A stretch of DNA of 64,000 bases, from NCBI RefSeq assembly GCF_900088825.1, contig NZ_LT592171.1:460009-524008 (forward strand). The letters are read 5' to 3'. The notes beneath the pieces are model-generated. The model was not told the origin of the DNA and did no database searches. It saw only the letters and a list, made by a program, of their open reading frames with translations. The position numbers were made by a program, and so were the translations under genes. This document shows positions 8,311 through 17,167 of this stretch, piece after piece; the first letter of the stretch is position 1; each line of letters begins with the position of its first letter. This DNA is from Thiomonas delicata. GTDB lineage: Bacteria; Pseudomonadota; Gammaproteobacteria; Burkholderiales; Burkholderiaceae_C.

Positions 8311-8999
8311 GTCGCGGCGCGGCGCATGCCGCGATTGACCCTGCGTTCCAGCCAGGCGATGGCCAGCGTCACCAGCACGGTGAGCAGCAGGTAGATCAGC
8401 GCGGCGGCGCCGTAGAAGGTGAAGGGCTGGACGGTGTCGCTCACGGCAATCGCGGTGTTGCGCATCAGATCGTTGGCGCCGACCACCGAAATGAGTGCGG
8501 TGTCTTTCAGCAGTGCGAGAAACAGATTGCCCAGCGGCGGCAGCGCGAAGCGCCAGGTCTGCGGCAGAACGATGCGGCGAAAGCTGAGCAGGCGGTGCAT
8601 GCCGAGCGCCTGCGCGGCCTCGATCTGCCCATGCGGAATGGCGTCGATGGCGCCGCGCACCACCTCGGAGGCATAAGCGCCGTACATGAAGCCCAGCGCC
8701 GCCGTGCCGGCGGCGAAGGGGCTGAGTTCGATGTAGCCGTCATGGCCGAACAGGCTGGCGACCTTCATCAGCACCACGCTGGCGCCGAAGTACACCAGCA
8801 GCAGCATGAGCAGTTCGGGAATGCCCCGCACCAGCGTGGCATAGACGTGGGCCAGGAGCCGCAGGGCGGCCACCCGCGAGCGACCCGCCAGGGCCGCGAG
8901 CAGCCCGAGCACGATCGCCACGGTCATGGCGGCCAGCGCGAGGCGAACGGTCAGCCAGGTGCCTTCGAGCAAAAGGGCGCCGAAGCCATGCAGGTTCAT
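8307..8999 (-). CDS. Polar amino acid ABC transporter permease (HisQ/ArtQ type)
   Basis: A 230-residue permease paralogous to the downstream one. It has YATLVRGIPELLMLLLVYFG, then the EAA loop (GQIEAAQALGMHRLLSFRRIVLPQTWRFALP) and several hydrophobic segments. It forms the second half of the membrane channel of the importer in the inner membrane. It lies 64 bp downstream of the binding-protein gene and overlaps the next permease gene by 4 bp. Family members import histidine, arginine, lysine, ornithine or octopine-like compounds. Confidence 0.92.
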   Translation of the reverse strand: MNLHGFGALLLEGTWLTVRLALAAMTVAIVLGLLAALAGRSRVAALRLLAHVYATLVRGIPELLMLLLVYFGASVVLMKVASLFGHDGYIELSPFAAGTAALGFMYGAYASEVVRGAIDAIPHGQIEAAQALGMHRLLSFRRIVLPQTWRFALPPLGNLFLALLKDTALISVVGANDLMRNTAIAVSDTVQPFTFYGAAALIYLLLTVLVTLAIAWLERRVNRGMRRAAT

Positions 9000-9063
9000 G
9001 GTGGGGGCAGCGGCTTGAACCGGAGCGGGCCGGGCAGGGCGCGGCTCCGGGCTTCAGCACCGA

Positions 9064-9816
9064 TCAATAAATGCTGAAGGGGAAGTACTTGGCGTTGATC
9101 TTGGCGTAGGTGCCGTTGGCCACGATGACCTTGAGCGCCGCATTCAGCTTCTCGCGCAGGGCGTTGTCGTCCTTGCGCACGGCGATGCCGATCTTGTCGT
9201 CGCTGTACACCGGCTTGCCCATGAATGCGAAGGCCTGGCCGTCTTTGGATTGCAGCCACTTGTAGGTGACGTACTTGTCGGCCAGGATGGCGCCCAGACG
9301 GCCGGAGGCCAGGTCGAGATAGGCGTTTTCCTGCGTGTCATACAGCTTGGTCGTGACGTCGCCCTTCATGTGCTGATCCAGCCACTGCGCCGAAATGGTG
9401 GCGCGCTGCGCACCCACCGTCATGCCCTTCATCGCGGCGGCCGTGGGCTCGAAAGGCTTGGCCTTGGGGCCGACGAACTGCAGTTTGTTGGAGTAGTACG
9501 GGTTGGTGAACGACACCGCTTTTTCGCGCTCGGGGGTGATGGACATGCTGGCGAGCACGGCGTCGAACTTGTGCGCGTTGAGTGCCGGGATGATGCCGTC
9601 CCAGTCCTGCGTGACCCAGACGCACTTGACCTTCATCTGCTTGCACAGCGCGTTGCCGATGTCGATGTCGAAGCCGCCGACCGAGCCGTCCTTGTTGATG
9701 TAGTTGAACGGGGGATAGGCGCCCTCGGTGCCCAGGCGCAGGGTTTCCTGTGCAAAGGCGGACCCGACGAAGGCCAGCGCCAGCGTGGCGGTGGTGAACA
9801 GCTTGAACAGTTTCAT
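9064..9816 (-). CDS. Periplasmic basic/polar amino acid-binding protein
   Basis: A 250-residue exported solute-binding protein (family 3). The start MKLFKLFTTATLALAFVGSAFAQE gives a good signal peptide cleaved after AFA. The mature start TLRLGTEGAYPPFNY is typical of the HisJ/ArgT/ArtJ group, as are GGFDIDIGNALC, WDGIIPALNAHKFDAVLASMSITPER and the later AILADKYV region. The paired cysteines (GNALCKQMKVKC) match the disulfide common in lysine/arginine/ornithine binders. The start at 9816 is set by the signal peptide. It is encoded between the ATPase and the two permeases in one operon. Confidence 0.92.
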   Translation of the reverse strand: MKLFKLFTTATLALAFVGSAFAQETLRLGTEGAYPPFNYINKDGSVGGFDIDIGNALCKQMKVKCVWVTQDWDGIIPALNAHKFDAVLASMSITPEREKAVSFTNPYYSNKLQFVGPKAKPFEPTAAAMKGMTVGAQRATISAQWLDQHMKGDVTTKLYDTQENAYLDLASGRLGAILADKYVTYKWLQSKDGQAFAFMGKPVYSDDKIGIAVRKDDNALREKLNAALKVIVANGTYAKINAKYFPFSIY

Positions 9817-9847
9817 GTGAACGAACTCCCTTGTTGTGTTGCGGCTT

Positions 9848-10681
9848 TCAGCTTGTACTCGCGAGGAACTGCCGGCATCGTTCCGAGCGCGGTTGGTCAA
9901 ACACTTGTGACGGACTGCCCTGTTCCTCGATGCGTCCCTGGTGCAGGAAGATGACCTGCGAGGAGACGTCGCGGGCGAAGCGCATTTCATGCGTGACGAT
10001 GAGCATGGTGCGGCCTTCCTCGGCCAGCTTGCGGATCACGCCCAGCACCTCGCCGACCAGCTCGGGGTCGAGCGCCGAGGTGGGCTCGTCGAACAGGATG
10101 ACTTCGGGCTGCATGGCCAGGGTGCGGGCGATGGCCGCGCGCTGTTGCTGCCCGCCGGACAGGCTCACCGGGTAGGCGCCACGCTTGTCGTACAGGCCCA
10201 CCTTCTGCAGCAGGTCCTCGGCCAGTTCCACCGCCTCGGCGCGCGGCATTTTTTTTACATGCACGGGCGCCTCGATGAGGTTCTGCAGGATGGTCATGTG
10301 CGGCCAGAGATTGAAGTTCTGGAACACGAATCCCAGGCGGGCACGGAAGCGGTCGAGCTGGCGGGGGTCGGTGGCGCCCAGCGCTCCATCGCGCTGCATC
10401 GCGAGCTTGAGCGTCTCGCCGCCGAGGATGATCTGCCCGGCGTTGGGGCGCTCCAGCAGATTGACGCAGCGCAGGAGCGTGCTCTTGCCCGAGCCGCTGG
10501 AGCCGATGATGGAGATGGACTCGCCGGCGCGGGCGCGCAGGCTGACGCCCTTGAGCACTTCGAGCGCGCCGTAGCGTTTGTGAATGTCCGCCAGGCGCAG
10601 CACGGCATCGGCGCCCTGGGTGGGTTCGTTGTCGCCGGGAGCGTCGGAGGTCAATGTGGAAAAGGAAGCGGCCGCGTCCAT
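9848..10681 (-). CDS. Polar amino acid ABC transporter ATPase (HisP/ArtP type)
   Basis: A 277-residue ABC ATPase energising the importer encoded downstream. Walker A is GSSGSGKS (about residues 60-67), the Q-loop is VFQNFNLWPHMT, the signature LSGGQQQR (174-181) and Walker B VILFDE (194-199), followed by the H-loop VTHEM. The first ~25 residues, before LRLADIHKRYGALEVLKG, are an acidic extension unusual for HisP, so a later start cannot be excluded. It is the first transporter gene, only 11 bp downstream of the UPF0149 gene, so all five leftward genes may share a transcript. Confidence 0.92.
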   Translation of the reverse strand: MDAAASFSTLTSDAPGDNEPTQGADAVLRLADIHKRYGALEVLKGVSLRARAGESISIIGSSGSGKSTLLRCVNLLERPNAGQIILGGETLKLAMQRDGALGATDPRQLDRFRARLGFVFQNFNLWPHMTILQNLIEAPVHVKKMPRAEAVELAEDLLQKVGLYDKRGAYPVSLSGGQQQRAAIARTLAMQPEVILFDEPTSALDPELVGEVLGVIRKLAEEGRTMLIVTHEMRFARDVSSQVIFLHQGRIEEQGSPSQVFDQPRSERCRQFLASTS

Positions 10682-10692
10682 GCTTCCACGGT

Positions 10693-11400
10693 TCAGGCTT
10701 CGTTGGCGGCGGGCGCGCCGTGGCAGAGCTTGAATTTTTTGCCCGAGCCGCAGGAGCAGGGGTCGTTGCGCCCGATCTTGCCGGTGTTGCGGATGGGGGG
10801 TGCGGTGGCCTTGCGCCAGTAGGCGTGGATGGCGGTGGCGCAATCGGCCAGCGCATCGGCCGCGTCACGCTGGTAGTCGGGGCCGAGCTGCAAGCGGTCG
10901 AGTTCCTCCCAGCCGCTTTCGGTGCCGTAGAGCATGATGAGGCTGATTTCATCCGAGGGCTCGTCGAGCATCGGCGCCCAGCCATGTGGGTCGAGCGCGA
11001 TGCCCAGCATATAGCCCGTGCACCATTCCTCGATGATGCTTTCCTGCGCGTCGCCCTCGCCGCTCAGATAGATGAGCGGGGCGTAAGCGTCCGGGGTCTG
11101 GTTCAAGGTGTTGGCCAGCATGTTCCAGTAGCGCATGAGCAGTCCCACGACTTGCTCGAATTGCTGCGGCGTCTCGAAACCGGGCTGGGCCTGGCCCTCC
11201 TCGCTGTCCCAGATCCAGGGCAGGGCGCGTGTCGGGTGCACCAGATTCGGCCCCGAGATCAGCGCGGTGAAAAAACCGTCCAGCATGGAGATGTCCATGG
11301 CGGTTTCGGGCATCGCGTCGCTGTCGAGCCATTGCTCGATCTGGTCGAGTTCGGCGTCCGTGAGGGGCGTTTCAGAAGCGGATATGTTGATCATGGCCAT
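10693..11400 (-). CDS. UPF0149/YecA-family protein with SEC-C zinc motif
   Basis: A 235-residue cytoplasmic protein. The N-terminal two-thirds match the UPF0149/YecA family ([22 protein letters not shown], and [13 protein letters not shown]). The C-terminus is a SEC-C motif, [19 protein letters not shown], which binds zinc as in SecA and often mediates contacts with ribosomes or proteins. The start was put at the ATG at 11400; ATG at 11394 is also possible. It is followed after 11 bp by the ABC ATPase gene. A 17-base sequence directly upstream recurs at 47309-47325. The cellular role is unknown. Confidence 0.88.
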   Translation of the reverse strand: MAMINISASETPLTDAELDQIEQWLDSDAMPETAMDISMLDGFFTALISGPNLVHPTRALPWIWDSEEGQAQPGFETPQQFEQVVGLLMRYWNMLANTLNQTPDAYAPLIYLSGEGDAQESIIEEWCTGYMLGIALDPHGWAPMLDEPSDEISLIMLYGTESGWEELDRLQLGPDYQRDAADALADCATAIHAYWRKATAPPIRNTGKIGRNDPCSCGSGKKFKLCHGAPAANEA

Positions 11401-11403
11401 GAT

Positions 11404-11420
11404 GCGTGAACAGGCCCTAG
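11404..11420. repeat. 17-base sequence shared with 47309-47325
   Basis: The string GCGTGAACAGGCCCTAG occurs here, immediately upstream of the UPF0149 gene, and again at 47309-47325, where its end supplies the stop codon of the olsB-like gene. Both copies are in the same orientation relative to the leftward genes. A 17-base match in 64 kb is borderline for chance, so it could be a remnant of a small dispersed motif or a coincidence. Confidence 0.4.
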
Positions 11421-11524
11421 TGTAATGGGCCGTTCCCACCCAAGCGTCACGGTCGGGCGCATGCGGCGGCCCTGGCGACCGGAGCGCGCCGCCTCAAAAA
11501 AAGCGTGGATGACTCAGGGAAAAA

Positions 11525-12034
11525 TCAGGGAAAAGCCGGGATGTTCGGCTCGACTCCCTCGGGCCTGGCCTCGGGGTGGTGCTTGGCGATGCGGGAGTTG
11601 ATCTCGTCCACGCGCGCGACCGGCACATCGATCATCATCAGCAACTGGCCGGCCTGGATGGCTTGCTCGTATTGCCTCACGCGCGGGCTCTCCACGCTTA
11701 CGCCGATCATGCTGCTGATCCAGGCGCCCAGGACGGTGCCGGCCACGGCCAGCGCCACCACCAGCGCGCCTGCGGAAACCACCGCGACGCCTGGGACGGC
11801 AATGGCAACGAGCCCGGCCAGGGTGCCGGTTGCGCCGCCGTACCCCAACCCGCGCTCGATGGCGGGGATGAGATCGGTTTTCTGCGCCAGGCCGGCTGCG
11901 GGCAGGTTGCCCAGCTCGGTGTCCTCGCGGGCGATGACGTGGATATGTTTCTCGGGAATGCGCGCCACCAGCAATTCATCGACGATGGTGTGCGCCGTGG
12001 GAACATCGGGGACCAGAAAATACAGGCGTCGCAT
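11525..12034 (-). CDS. DUF1269-family membrane protein
   Basis: A 169-residue protein with the DUF1269 layout. An N-terminal domain (MRRLYFLVPDVPTAHTIVDELL...IHVIAREDTELGNLP) is followed by a glycine/alanine-rich hydrophobic hairpin (about residues 66-108) and a C-terminal part with QAGQLLMMIDVP. This resembles stress-inducible glycine-zipper proteins of the YflT/general stress 17M type. It is a single leftward gene behind the aminotransferase terminator. No biochemical function is established for the family. Confidence 0.82.
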   Translation of the reverse strand: MRRLYFLVPDVPTAHTIVDELLVARIPEKHIHVIAREDTELGNLPAAGLAQKTDLIPAIERGLGYGGATGTLAGLVAIAVPGVAVVSAGALVVALAVAGTVLGAWISSMIGVSVESPRVRQYEQAIQAGQLLMMIDVPVARVDEINSRIAKHHPEARPEGVEPNIPAFP

Positions 12035-12084
12035 GGCAGGCTCCTTGGTCGCGCTCGCACCAATACTCTAGGCGCCAGCCGGCG

Positions 12085-12121
12085 AAAAAACACCCCAGAA
12101 ACCCTGTTGCCCGGGGTGTTT
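12085..12121 (-). terminator. Rho-independent terminator of the aminotransferase gene
   Basis: On the minus strand a 9-bp stem (AAACACCCC pairing with GGGGTGTTT, arms 12113-12121 and 12088-12096) is followed by a run of T. It lies about 30 bp past the aminotransferase stop. The loop is long (16 bases). Confidence 0.75.
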
Positions 12122-12152
12122 CAGCCTCGCTTCAGCGCGGCTGCGGGCCGCA

Positions 12153-13517
12153 TTACTGCACGCTGGACAACGCCCGGCGCAGGGTGTCCGCGATCTGGTC
12201 GATCTGCCCGCGCTTGATGATGAGCGGCGGCGACAGCGCGATGGTGTCTCCGGTGTAGCGCACCAGCACCCCGAGCTCGTAGCACTTGAGGAAGGTTTCG
12301 AAGGCACGCTTGCCCGCGGCTTCGGGCCTGGAGTGCAGTTCGATGCCCGCCACCAGGCCCAGGTTGCGGATGTCCTTGACATGGGGCGCATCGCGCAGGC
12401 CGTGCATGGCCTCCTCCCAGTAGGCGTCCAGCCCTTCGCGCGCGACGCGCGTGAGCAGGCCGTCGCGGGCGTAGATGTTTTGCGCGGCCACGGCCGCCGC
12501 CATGGCAAGCGGATGGCCCGAGTAGGTGTAGCCGTGGAAGAATTCCACCGCTCCGCTGGGCGCACCGTTGACCACGGCGTCGTAGATGCCCTCCCGCACG
12601 AACACGGCGCCGAGCGGCACGGCGGCATTGTTCACCGCCTTGGCCGTGGTCATGATGTCGGGCGTGACCTTGAAACGCTGGGCCGCGAACGGCGTACCCA
12701 GGCGGCCGTAGCCTGAGATCACTTCGTCGAAGATCAGCAGGATGCCGTATTTGCTGCAGATGGCGCGCAGCTTGTCGAGGTAGCCCTTGGGCGGCACCAG
12801 AACCCCGGTGGAGCCGGCCATGGGCTCGACGATGACGGCGGCGATATTGCTCGCGTCGTGCAGCTGCACCAGACGTTCCAGGTCGTCGGCCAGGTGCGCG
12901 CCCCATTCGGGTTGGCCGCGCGAGAAGGCCTGGTGTTCGGCGGAATACGTGTGCGGCAGGTGGTCGACGTTCGGCAACATGCCGCCGCGGAACACCTTGC
13001 GGTTGGCCACCATGCCGCCCACCGAGATCCCGCCGAAACCCACGCCGTGGTAGCCGCGTTCGCGTCCGATGAACATGGTGCGCGTGCCTTCGCCGCGGGC
13101 GCGGTGATAGGCGAGGGCGATCTTGAGCGCCGTGTCGACCGACTCCGAGCCGGAGTTGGTGAAAAAGATCTTGGTCAGATCGCCCGGCGCGATCTTGGCC
13201 AGCAGGTCCGCCGCCTCGAACTGGACGGGATGGCCCATCTGGAACGGCGGGGCGTAGTCCATCTCGCGCGCCTGCCGGGCGATGGCCTCGACGATCTCCT
13301 CGCGCCCGTGGCCGGCGTTGACGCACCACAGGCCGGCCACGCCGTCGAGAATCTCGCGTCCGTCGTGGCTGCGGTAATGCATGCCCTGGGCGCTGACCAG
13401 CATGCGTGGCGCGGCCTTGAAGTCCCGGTTGGCCGTGAATGGCATCCACAGGGCGTCAAGATTCGGCAGGTCGACGGCGCCATGCCGGCCGGCGCGCGTC
13501 AGTTCGGTTTGATCCAT
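12153..13517 (-). CDS. Omega-amino acid:pyruvate aminotransferase (class III)
   Basis: A 454-residue PLP enzyme of class III. The N-terminus DLPNLDALWMPFTANRDFKAAPRMLV is characteristic of beta-alanine/omega-amino acid:pyruvate transaminases. Further signs are the NSGSESVDTALKIA phosphate-binding region, FIGRERGYHG, the cofactor aspartate in LLIFDEVISGYGR, and the Schiff-base lysine in TTAKAVNNAAVPLGAV. It would transfer amino groups from omega-amino acids to pyruvate, giving alanine. The ATG at 13517 is preceded by GGAGAT; the frame is open much further upstream but that part is not protein-like. A 42-bp palindrome lies in its upstream region, shared with the EI24 gene. Confidence 0.92.
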   Translation of the reverse strand: MDQTELTRAGRHGAVDLPNLDALWMPFTANRDFKAAPRMLVSAQGMHYRSHDGREILDGVAGLWCVNAGHGREEIVEAIARQAREMDYAPPFQMGHPVQFEAADLLAKIAPGDLTKIFFTNSGSESVDTALKIALAYHRARGEGTRTMFIGRERGYHGVGFGGISVGGMVANRKVFRGGMLPNVDHLPHTYSAEHQAFSRGQPEWGAHLADDLERLVQLHDASNIAAVIVEPMAGSTGVLVPPKGYLDKLRAICSKYGILLIFDEVISGYGRLGTPFAAQRFKVTPDIMTTAKAVNNAAVPLGAVFVREGIYDAVVNGAPSGAVEFFHGYTYSGHPLAMAAAVAAQNIYARDGLLTRVAREGLDAYWEEAMHGLRDAPHVKDIRNLGLVAGIELHSRPEAAGKRAFETFLKCYELGVLVRYTGDTIALSPPLIIKRGQIDQIADTLRRALSSVQ

Positions 13518-13584
13518 CGAGCATCTCCATCGTATTCGGGGCGATATCCGGCATTGTGCTTCGCATCGCGGCGCGAATCCAAGT

Positions 13585-13626
13585 GCCACGCTGCCGGCGC
13601 ATGGTGCCATGCGCCGGCAGCGTGGC
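13585..13626. promoter_or_regulatory. 42-bp palindrome between divergent genes
   Basis: Two perfect 20-base inverted arms (13585-13604 and 13607-13626) are separated by only two bases, TG. The left arm begins GCCACGCTGCC and ends GCGCATGG. It lies 68 bp upstream of the aminotransferase ATG and 53 bp upstream of the EI24 gene ATG. No T-run follows on either strand, so a plain terminator is unlikely. It could be an operator for a dimeric or tetrameric regulator acting on both promoters, or a cruciform or recombination site. Confidence 0.75.
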
Positions 13627-13679
13627 GCGATTAGCATCGTTGGTCTGTTCTCACACCCCCATGTCTTCGATGGTTCGCG

Positions 13680-14495
13680 ATGCGCAGATTGGTTCTGCAT
13701 TCCGCCTGGCTTGCCCTGCTCGACGCGCTGCGCCCGCGCATGCTGGCGCTGGCTCTGTTGCCGCTGGCCGTGGCCGGGGTGTCGGCGTGGCTGGTGCAGG
13801 TCCTGTTCTGGGACCGCTGGATCGCCGCGCTGCAGGTCTGGGTGCAGGGCCGCGCCTGGCTGCTGGATCTCCTGCAGGGCCTTGGCTGGACGCAGGCCGC
13901 ACATGGCCTGGCTGCGGCCATCTTGATTGCGCTGGGCGTTCCAGCGCTGATCCTGCTCACGCTCTTGCTGGTGGCCGTGATCGTGATGCCCGCCGCGAGC
14001 CGCGGCGTCGCGCGGCGCAGGTTCGCGCAACTGCAGCCGCGCGACAACGGATACCAGGCGCAGTCCCTGATGTGGTCGGCCTGGATCACGGTCGCCGGCC
14101 TGGCCATGCTGGTGCTGAGCCTGCCGCTGTGGCTCATCCCCTTGGCGGGGCTGCTGATTCCACCCATCATCTGGGGCTGGATGACCGCCATGATGTTCGG
14201 TTTCGACGCCCTGGGGCCTTACGCCTGTCCCGGGGAACGCCGGCAACTGCTGCGCGAACATCGCTGGACGCTGCTCGGCATGGGGGTGGCGAGCGGCTAT
14301 CTGAGCACCCTGCCAACCCTTCTGCTCACGGCCGGCTGGCTGGCGCTGGCGCTGCTGCCGGTGCTGGCGCTGTTGTCCCTGTGGCTGTACGTCCTGGCCT
14401 TCGCGTTCACGTCGCTCTGGTTCGCGCATTACCTGCTTGCCGGACTCGTCGATCTGCGGCGCCGTGCCGGCACGCAGCAAGGCCAGGCAGGTTGA
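13680..14495 (+). CDS. EI24-domain membrane protein (CysZ-like)
   Basis: A 271-residue protein with about five to six hydrophobic segments, opening with LVLHSAWLALLDALRPRMLALALLPLAVAG. The pattern, together with FDALGPYACPGERRQLLREHRWTLLGMG, fits the EI24/CysZ-like family common in Burkholderiales beside the competence/damage CinA-like gene. CysZ proteins conduct sulfate, but the family assignment here is broad and no transport function can be claimed. It lies 34 bp upstream of the CinA/MoaB-like gene, likely in one transcript, and diverges from the aminotransferase gene. Confidence 0.8.
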   Translation: MRRLVLHSAWLALLDALRPRMLALALLPLAVAGVSAWLVQVLFWDRWIAALQVWVQGRAWLLDLLQGLGWTQAAHGLAAAILIALGVPALILLTLLLVAVIVMPAASRGVARRRFAQLQPRDNGYQAQSLMWSAWITVAGLAMLVLSLPLWLIPLAGLLIPPIIWGWMTAMMFGFDALGPYACPGERRQLLREHRWTLLGMGVASGYLSTLPTLLLTAGWLALALLPVLALLSLWLYVLAFAFTSLWFAHYLLAGLVDLRRRAGTQQGQAG

Positions 14496-14529
14496 ATGGG
14501 CTCGCCCCGACCACCACGATTGCACCACC

Positions 14530-15315
14530 ATGACCATCGGCCTCTACATCATCGGCGACGAAATCCTCTCGGGCAAGCGACAGGACAAGCACTTTGCCCG
14601 CGTCCAGGAGCTGCTCGCCGCGCGCGGCATGCAGCTCGGCTGGGTGCAATATCTTGGCGACGATCCGGTCTTGCTGCGGCAGGCGCTGCAGACCAGCTTC
14701 GGCCGCGGTGACGTTGCCTTGAGCTGCGGCGGCATCGGTGCCACGCCGGACGACCACACGCGCCAGAGCGCCGCCGCCGCCCTCGGCGTGCCCCTGGAAT
14801 TGCACCCCGAGGCCAAGCGGCTGATCCAGCAGCGCATCGCCAGCGCGGGGCTCGGTTCCCCGCAAGAGCCGGCCAACCAGCAGCGTCTGCAAATGGGCAT
14901 GTTCCCCCAGGGCAGCAGCATCATTCCCAATCCCTACAACCAGATCCCGGGGTTTTCCATCCGCGAGCACTATTTCGTGCCCGGATTCCCGGTCATGGCC
15001 TGGCCCATGCTGGAGTGGGTCCTGGACGGGCCTCTCAGGAGTCTGCACAGGCACGGCCGGTATCTCGAGCGGGCCGCCATCGTCAAGGGAGCGATGGAGT
15101 CGGACCTCACGCCCTTGATGGAGCGCATCGAACGCGAGCATCCCGGCGTCAAGGTGTTCAGCCTGCCAAGCGTCGACCATCCGCAATGGGGGCGGCATAT
15201 CGAACTCGGCGTCAAGGGCGAGCCATCCGCGGTGGAACCCGCATTCGACGCACTAAAAGCGGGCCTCGTGGAACTGGAGGCCATGGTTGGCACGGAAACG
15301 GTGCGAAAAATGTGA
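14530..15315 (+). CDS. Competence/damage-inducible protein CinA-like (MoaB/Mog domain)
   Basis: A 261-residue protein whose first ~170 residues are a molybdopterin-binding (MoaB/MogA-like) domain: IIGDEILSGKRQDKHF, LGDDPVLLRQAL, SCGGIGATPDDHT. The C-terminal deamidase half of full-length CinA (about 400 residues) is missing, as in the short form typical of beta-proteobacteria. The start at 14530 (MTIGLYIIGDEI) fits the family; upstream in-frame residues do not. The role of this short form is unknown; nucleotide pyrophosphatase activity is known for some CinA N-domains. Confidence 0.87.
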   Translation: MTIGLYIIGDEILSGKRQDKHFARVQELLAARGMQLGWVQYLGDDPVLLRQALQTSFGRGDVALSCGGIGATPDDHTRQSAAAALGVPLELHPEAKRLIQQRIASAGLGSPQEPANQQRLQMGMFPQGSSIIPNPYNQIPGFSIREHYFVPGFPVMAWPMLEWVLDGPLRSLHRHGRYLERAAIVKGAMESDLTPLMERIEREHPGVKVFSLPSVDHPQWGRHIELGVKGEPSAVEPAFDALKAGLVELEAMVGTETVRKM

Positions 15316-15317
15316 TT

Positions 15318-15334
15318 TGCACCATGTCGGTGCA
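15318..15334 (+). promoter_or_regulatory. NtrC-binding site upstream of glnA
   Basis: A 17-base perfect dyad, TGCACC-ATGTC-GGTGCA, matches the NtrC enhancer consensus TGCACY-N5-RGTGCA. It begins 2 bp after the preceding gene's stop and lies about 107 bp upstream of the candidate sigma-54 promoter, a normal enhancer distance. The gene block it controls encodes NtrB and NtrC themselves. Confidence 0.85.
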
Positions 15335-15424
15335 TCAAGATGGCGGTGGTGCCGATGCCCATCGTTCGGGCGCGAAGCAGGCATTCTTTGTGGTGCGCCC
15401 CGAAGCCGTTCATGCATCGATGCG

Positions 15425-15440
15425 TGGCATGGTTTCTGCT
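15425..15440 (+). promoter_or_regulatory. Sigma-54 (-24/-12) promoter of glnA
   Basis: The sequence TGGCATGGTTTCTGCT has the invariant GG and GC doublets ten bases apart (GG at 15426-15427, GC at 15438-15439). The -24 element is good and the -12 element has CTGC for TTGC. It leaves an approximately 110-base leader before the glnA ATG. With the NtrC site upstream this predicts nitrogen-limitation control. Confidence 0.78.
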
Positions 15441-15562
15441 AGATTTTCGATGTCATTCAGGATCCAATACCCCGAAATACACCCCAATCGGGCCCAGACA
15501 GCCGAGCGCTGCCCGAGCGTCCGTCCCGTTTCCCAACCCACTCCCCAGACTGGAGAATTTGC

Positions 15563-16978
15563 ATGACCAAACACGTTGCTGATGTGATGAGCATGGTGAA
15601 GGAACACGACGTCAAGTTCGTCGATTTCCGCTTCACCGATACCCGCGGCAAGGAGCAGCACGTGACCGTGCCCATCTCGGCCTTCAATGACGAGAAGTTC
15701 ACGCAGGGGCACGCATTCGATGGCTCATCCATCGCCGGTTGGAAGGGCATCGAGGCCTCGGACATGCTGCTCATGCCCGATCCCAACACGGCCAATATCG
15801 ACCCCTTCATGGAAGAGACCACGCTGCTGCTGAGCTGCGACGTGCTCGAGCCGGGCGACGGCAAGCCGTATGACCGTGATCCGCGCTCTATCGCCAAGAA
15901 AGCCGAGGCCTATCTCAAGGCTTCGGGCATTGGCGACATCGCCTTCTTCGGTCCCGAGCCCGAATTCTTCATCTTCGACCAGGTGCGCTGGAATGTCGAC
16001 ATGGCCGGCTGCTTCGTCAAGATCGACTCGGACGAAGCCTCCTGGATGACGGGCGAAAAGATCGAGGGCGGCAATATGGGCCACCGCCCGGCGGTCAAGG
16101 GCGGCTATTTCCCGGTTCCGCCCGTCGACAGCCTGCAGGACATCCGCTCCGAAATGTGCCTGCTGCTCGAACAAATGGGCGTGCCCGTCGAGGTGCATCA
16201 CCACGAGGTGGCGGGCGCCGGCCAGTGCGAGATCGGCACCAAGTTCTCCACCCTGGTGCAGCGCGCCGACTGGACCCAGATCCTGAAGTACGTGGTGCAG
16301 AACGTCGCTCACAGCTACGGCAAGACCGCCACCTTCATGCCCAAGCCCGTGGTCGGCGACAACGGTTCCGGCATGCACGTGCACCAGTCCGTCTGGAAGG
16401 ACGGCAAGAACCTGTTCGCCGGCAACGGTTACGCCGGGCTGTCCGAGTTCGCGCTGTACTACATCGGCGGCATCATCAAGCATGCCCGCGCCCTGAACGC
16501 CATCACCAACCCCGGCACCAATTCGTACAAGCGCCTGGTTCCCGGCTTCGAGGCTCCCGTGAAGCTGGCTTACTCGGCTCGCAACCGTTCGGCTTCGATC
16601 CGCGTGCCCTACGTGCCCAGCGACAAGGCGCGCCGCATCGAGGTGCGCTTCCCGGACCCCACCGCGAACCCCTATCTGGCTTTCGCGGCCATGCTGATGG
16701 CGGGCCTGGACGGCGTGGAAAACAAGATCCACCCGGGCGAGGCCGCGAGCAAGAACCTGTACGACCTGCCGCCGGAAGAAGACGCCAAGATCCCGACCGT
16801 GTGCTCGAGCCTCGACCAGGCGCTCGAGTACCTGGACAAGGATCGCGCCTTCCTCACCAAGGGCGGCGTGTTCAGCGAGGACTTCATCGACGCCTACATC
16901 AGCCTCAAGATGGAAGAAGTCACGCGTTTCCGCATGACCACCCATCCGGTGGAATTCGACATGTACTACTCGCTGTAA
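15563..16978 (+). CDS. glnA: Glutamine synthetase, type I
   Basis: A 471-residue GSI subunit making glutamine from glutamate, ammonia and ATP; the enzyme is a cytoplasmic dodecamer. Visible signatures are [28 protein letters not shown], the metal/ATP region [62 protein letters not shown], and the adenylylation site NLYDLPPEE with Tyr400. The length is the family norm. It is preceded by an NtrC site and a sigma-54 promoter, ended by a strong terminator, and followed by ntrB and ntrC, so it is nitrogen regulated at transcription and probably by GlnE adenylylation. Confidence 0.98.
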   Translation: MTKHVADVMSMVKEHDVKFVDFRFTDTRGKEQHVTVPISAFNDEKFTQGHAFDGSSIAGWKGIEASDMLLMPDPNTANIDPFMEETTLLLSCDVLEPGDGKPYDRDPRSIAKKAEAYLKASGIGDIAFFGPEPEFFIFDQVRWNVDMAGCFVKIDSDEASWMTGEKIEGGNMGHRPAVKGGYFPVPPVDSLQDIRSEMCLLLEQMGVPVEVHHHEVAGAGQCEIGTKFSTLVQRADWTQILKYVVQNVAHSYGKTATFMPKPVVGDNGSGMHVHQSVWKDGKNLFAGNGYAGLSEFALYYIGGIIKHARALNAITNPGTNSYKRLVPGFEAPVKLAYSARNRSASIRVPYVPSDKARRIEVRFPDPTANPYLAFAAMLMAGLDGVENKIHPGEAASKNLYDLPPEEDAKIPTVCSSLDQALEYLDKDRAFLTKGGVFSEDFIDAYISLKMEEVTRFRMTTHPVEFDMYYSL

Positions 16979-17035
16979 TCCTGGCTGGCCGGCGCGCGTG
17001 TAATAGCGAACGCCGCCGGCCGCGCAAGCCGCAGG

Positions 17036-17065
17036 GGGGACGGTTCGCCGTCCCCTTGTTGTTTT
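17036..17065 (+). terminator. Rho-independent terminator after glnA
   Basis: An 8-bp perfect stem (GGGGACGG / CCGTCCCC) closed by a TTCG tetraloop is followed by TTGTTGTTTT. It lies about 58 bp past the glnA stop and about 100 bp before the next gene, so ntrBC may need read-through or a separate promoter. Confidence 0.9.
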
Positions 17066-17167
17066 CCGGTGCATCCGGCTCGCTGCACGAGTTCCGGCTT
17101 CGGTGCATGGTGCTGCGATGGTCTTACACTCAGCCCTGCCGATCCACCTTCTTCCGACAGGTTTTCG

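Noticed and set aside
13518-14537. Upstream extension of the aminotransferase frame across the EI24 gene
   Set aside because: The extension is Gln/Arg-rich and unlike any N-terminus of the family; a ribosome site precedes the ATG at 13517.
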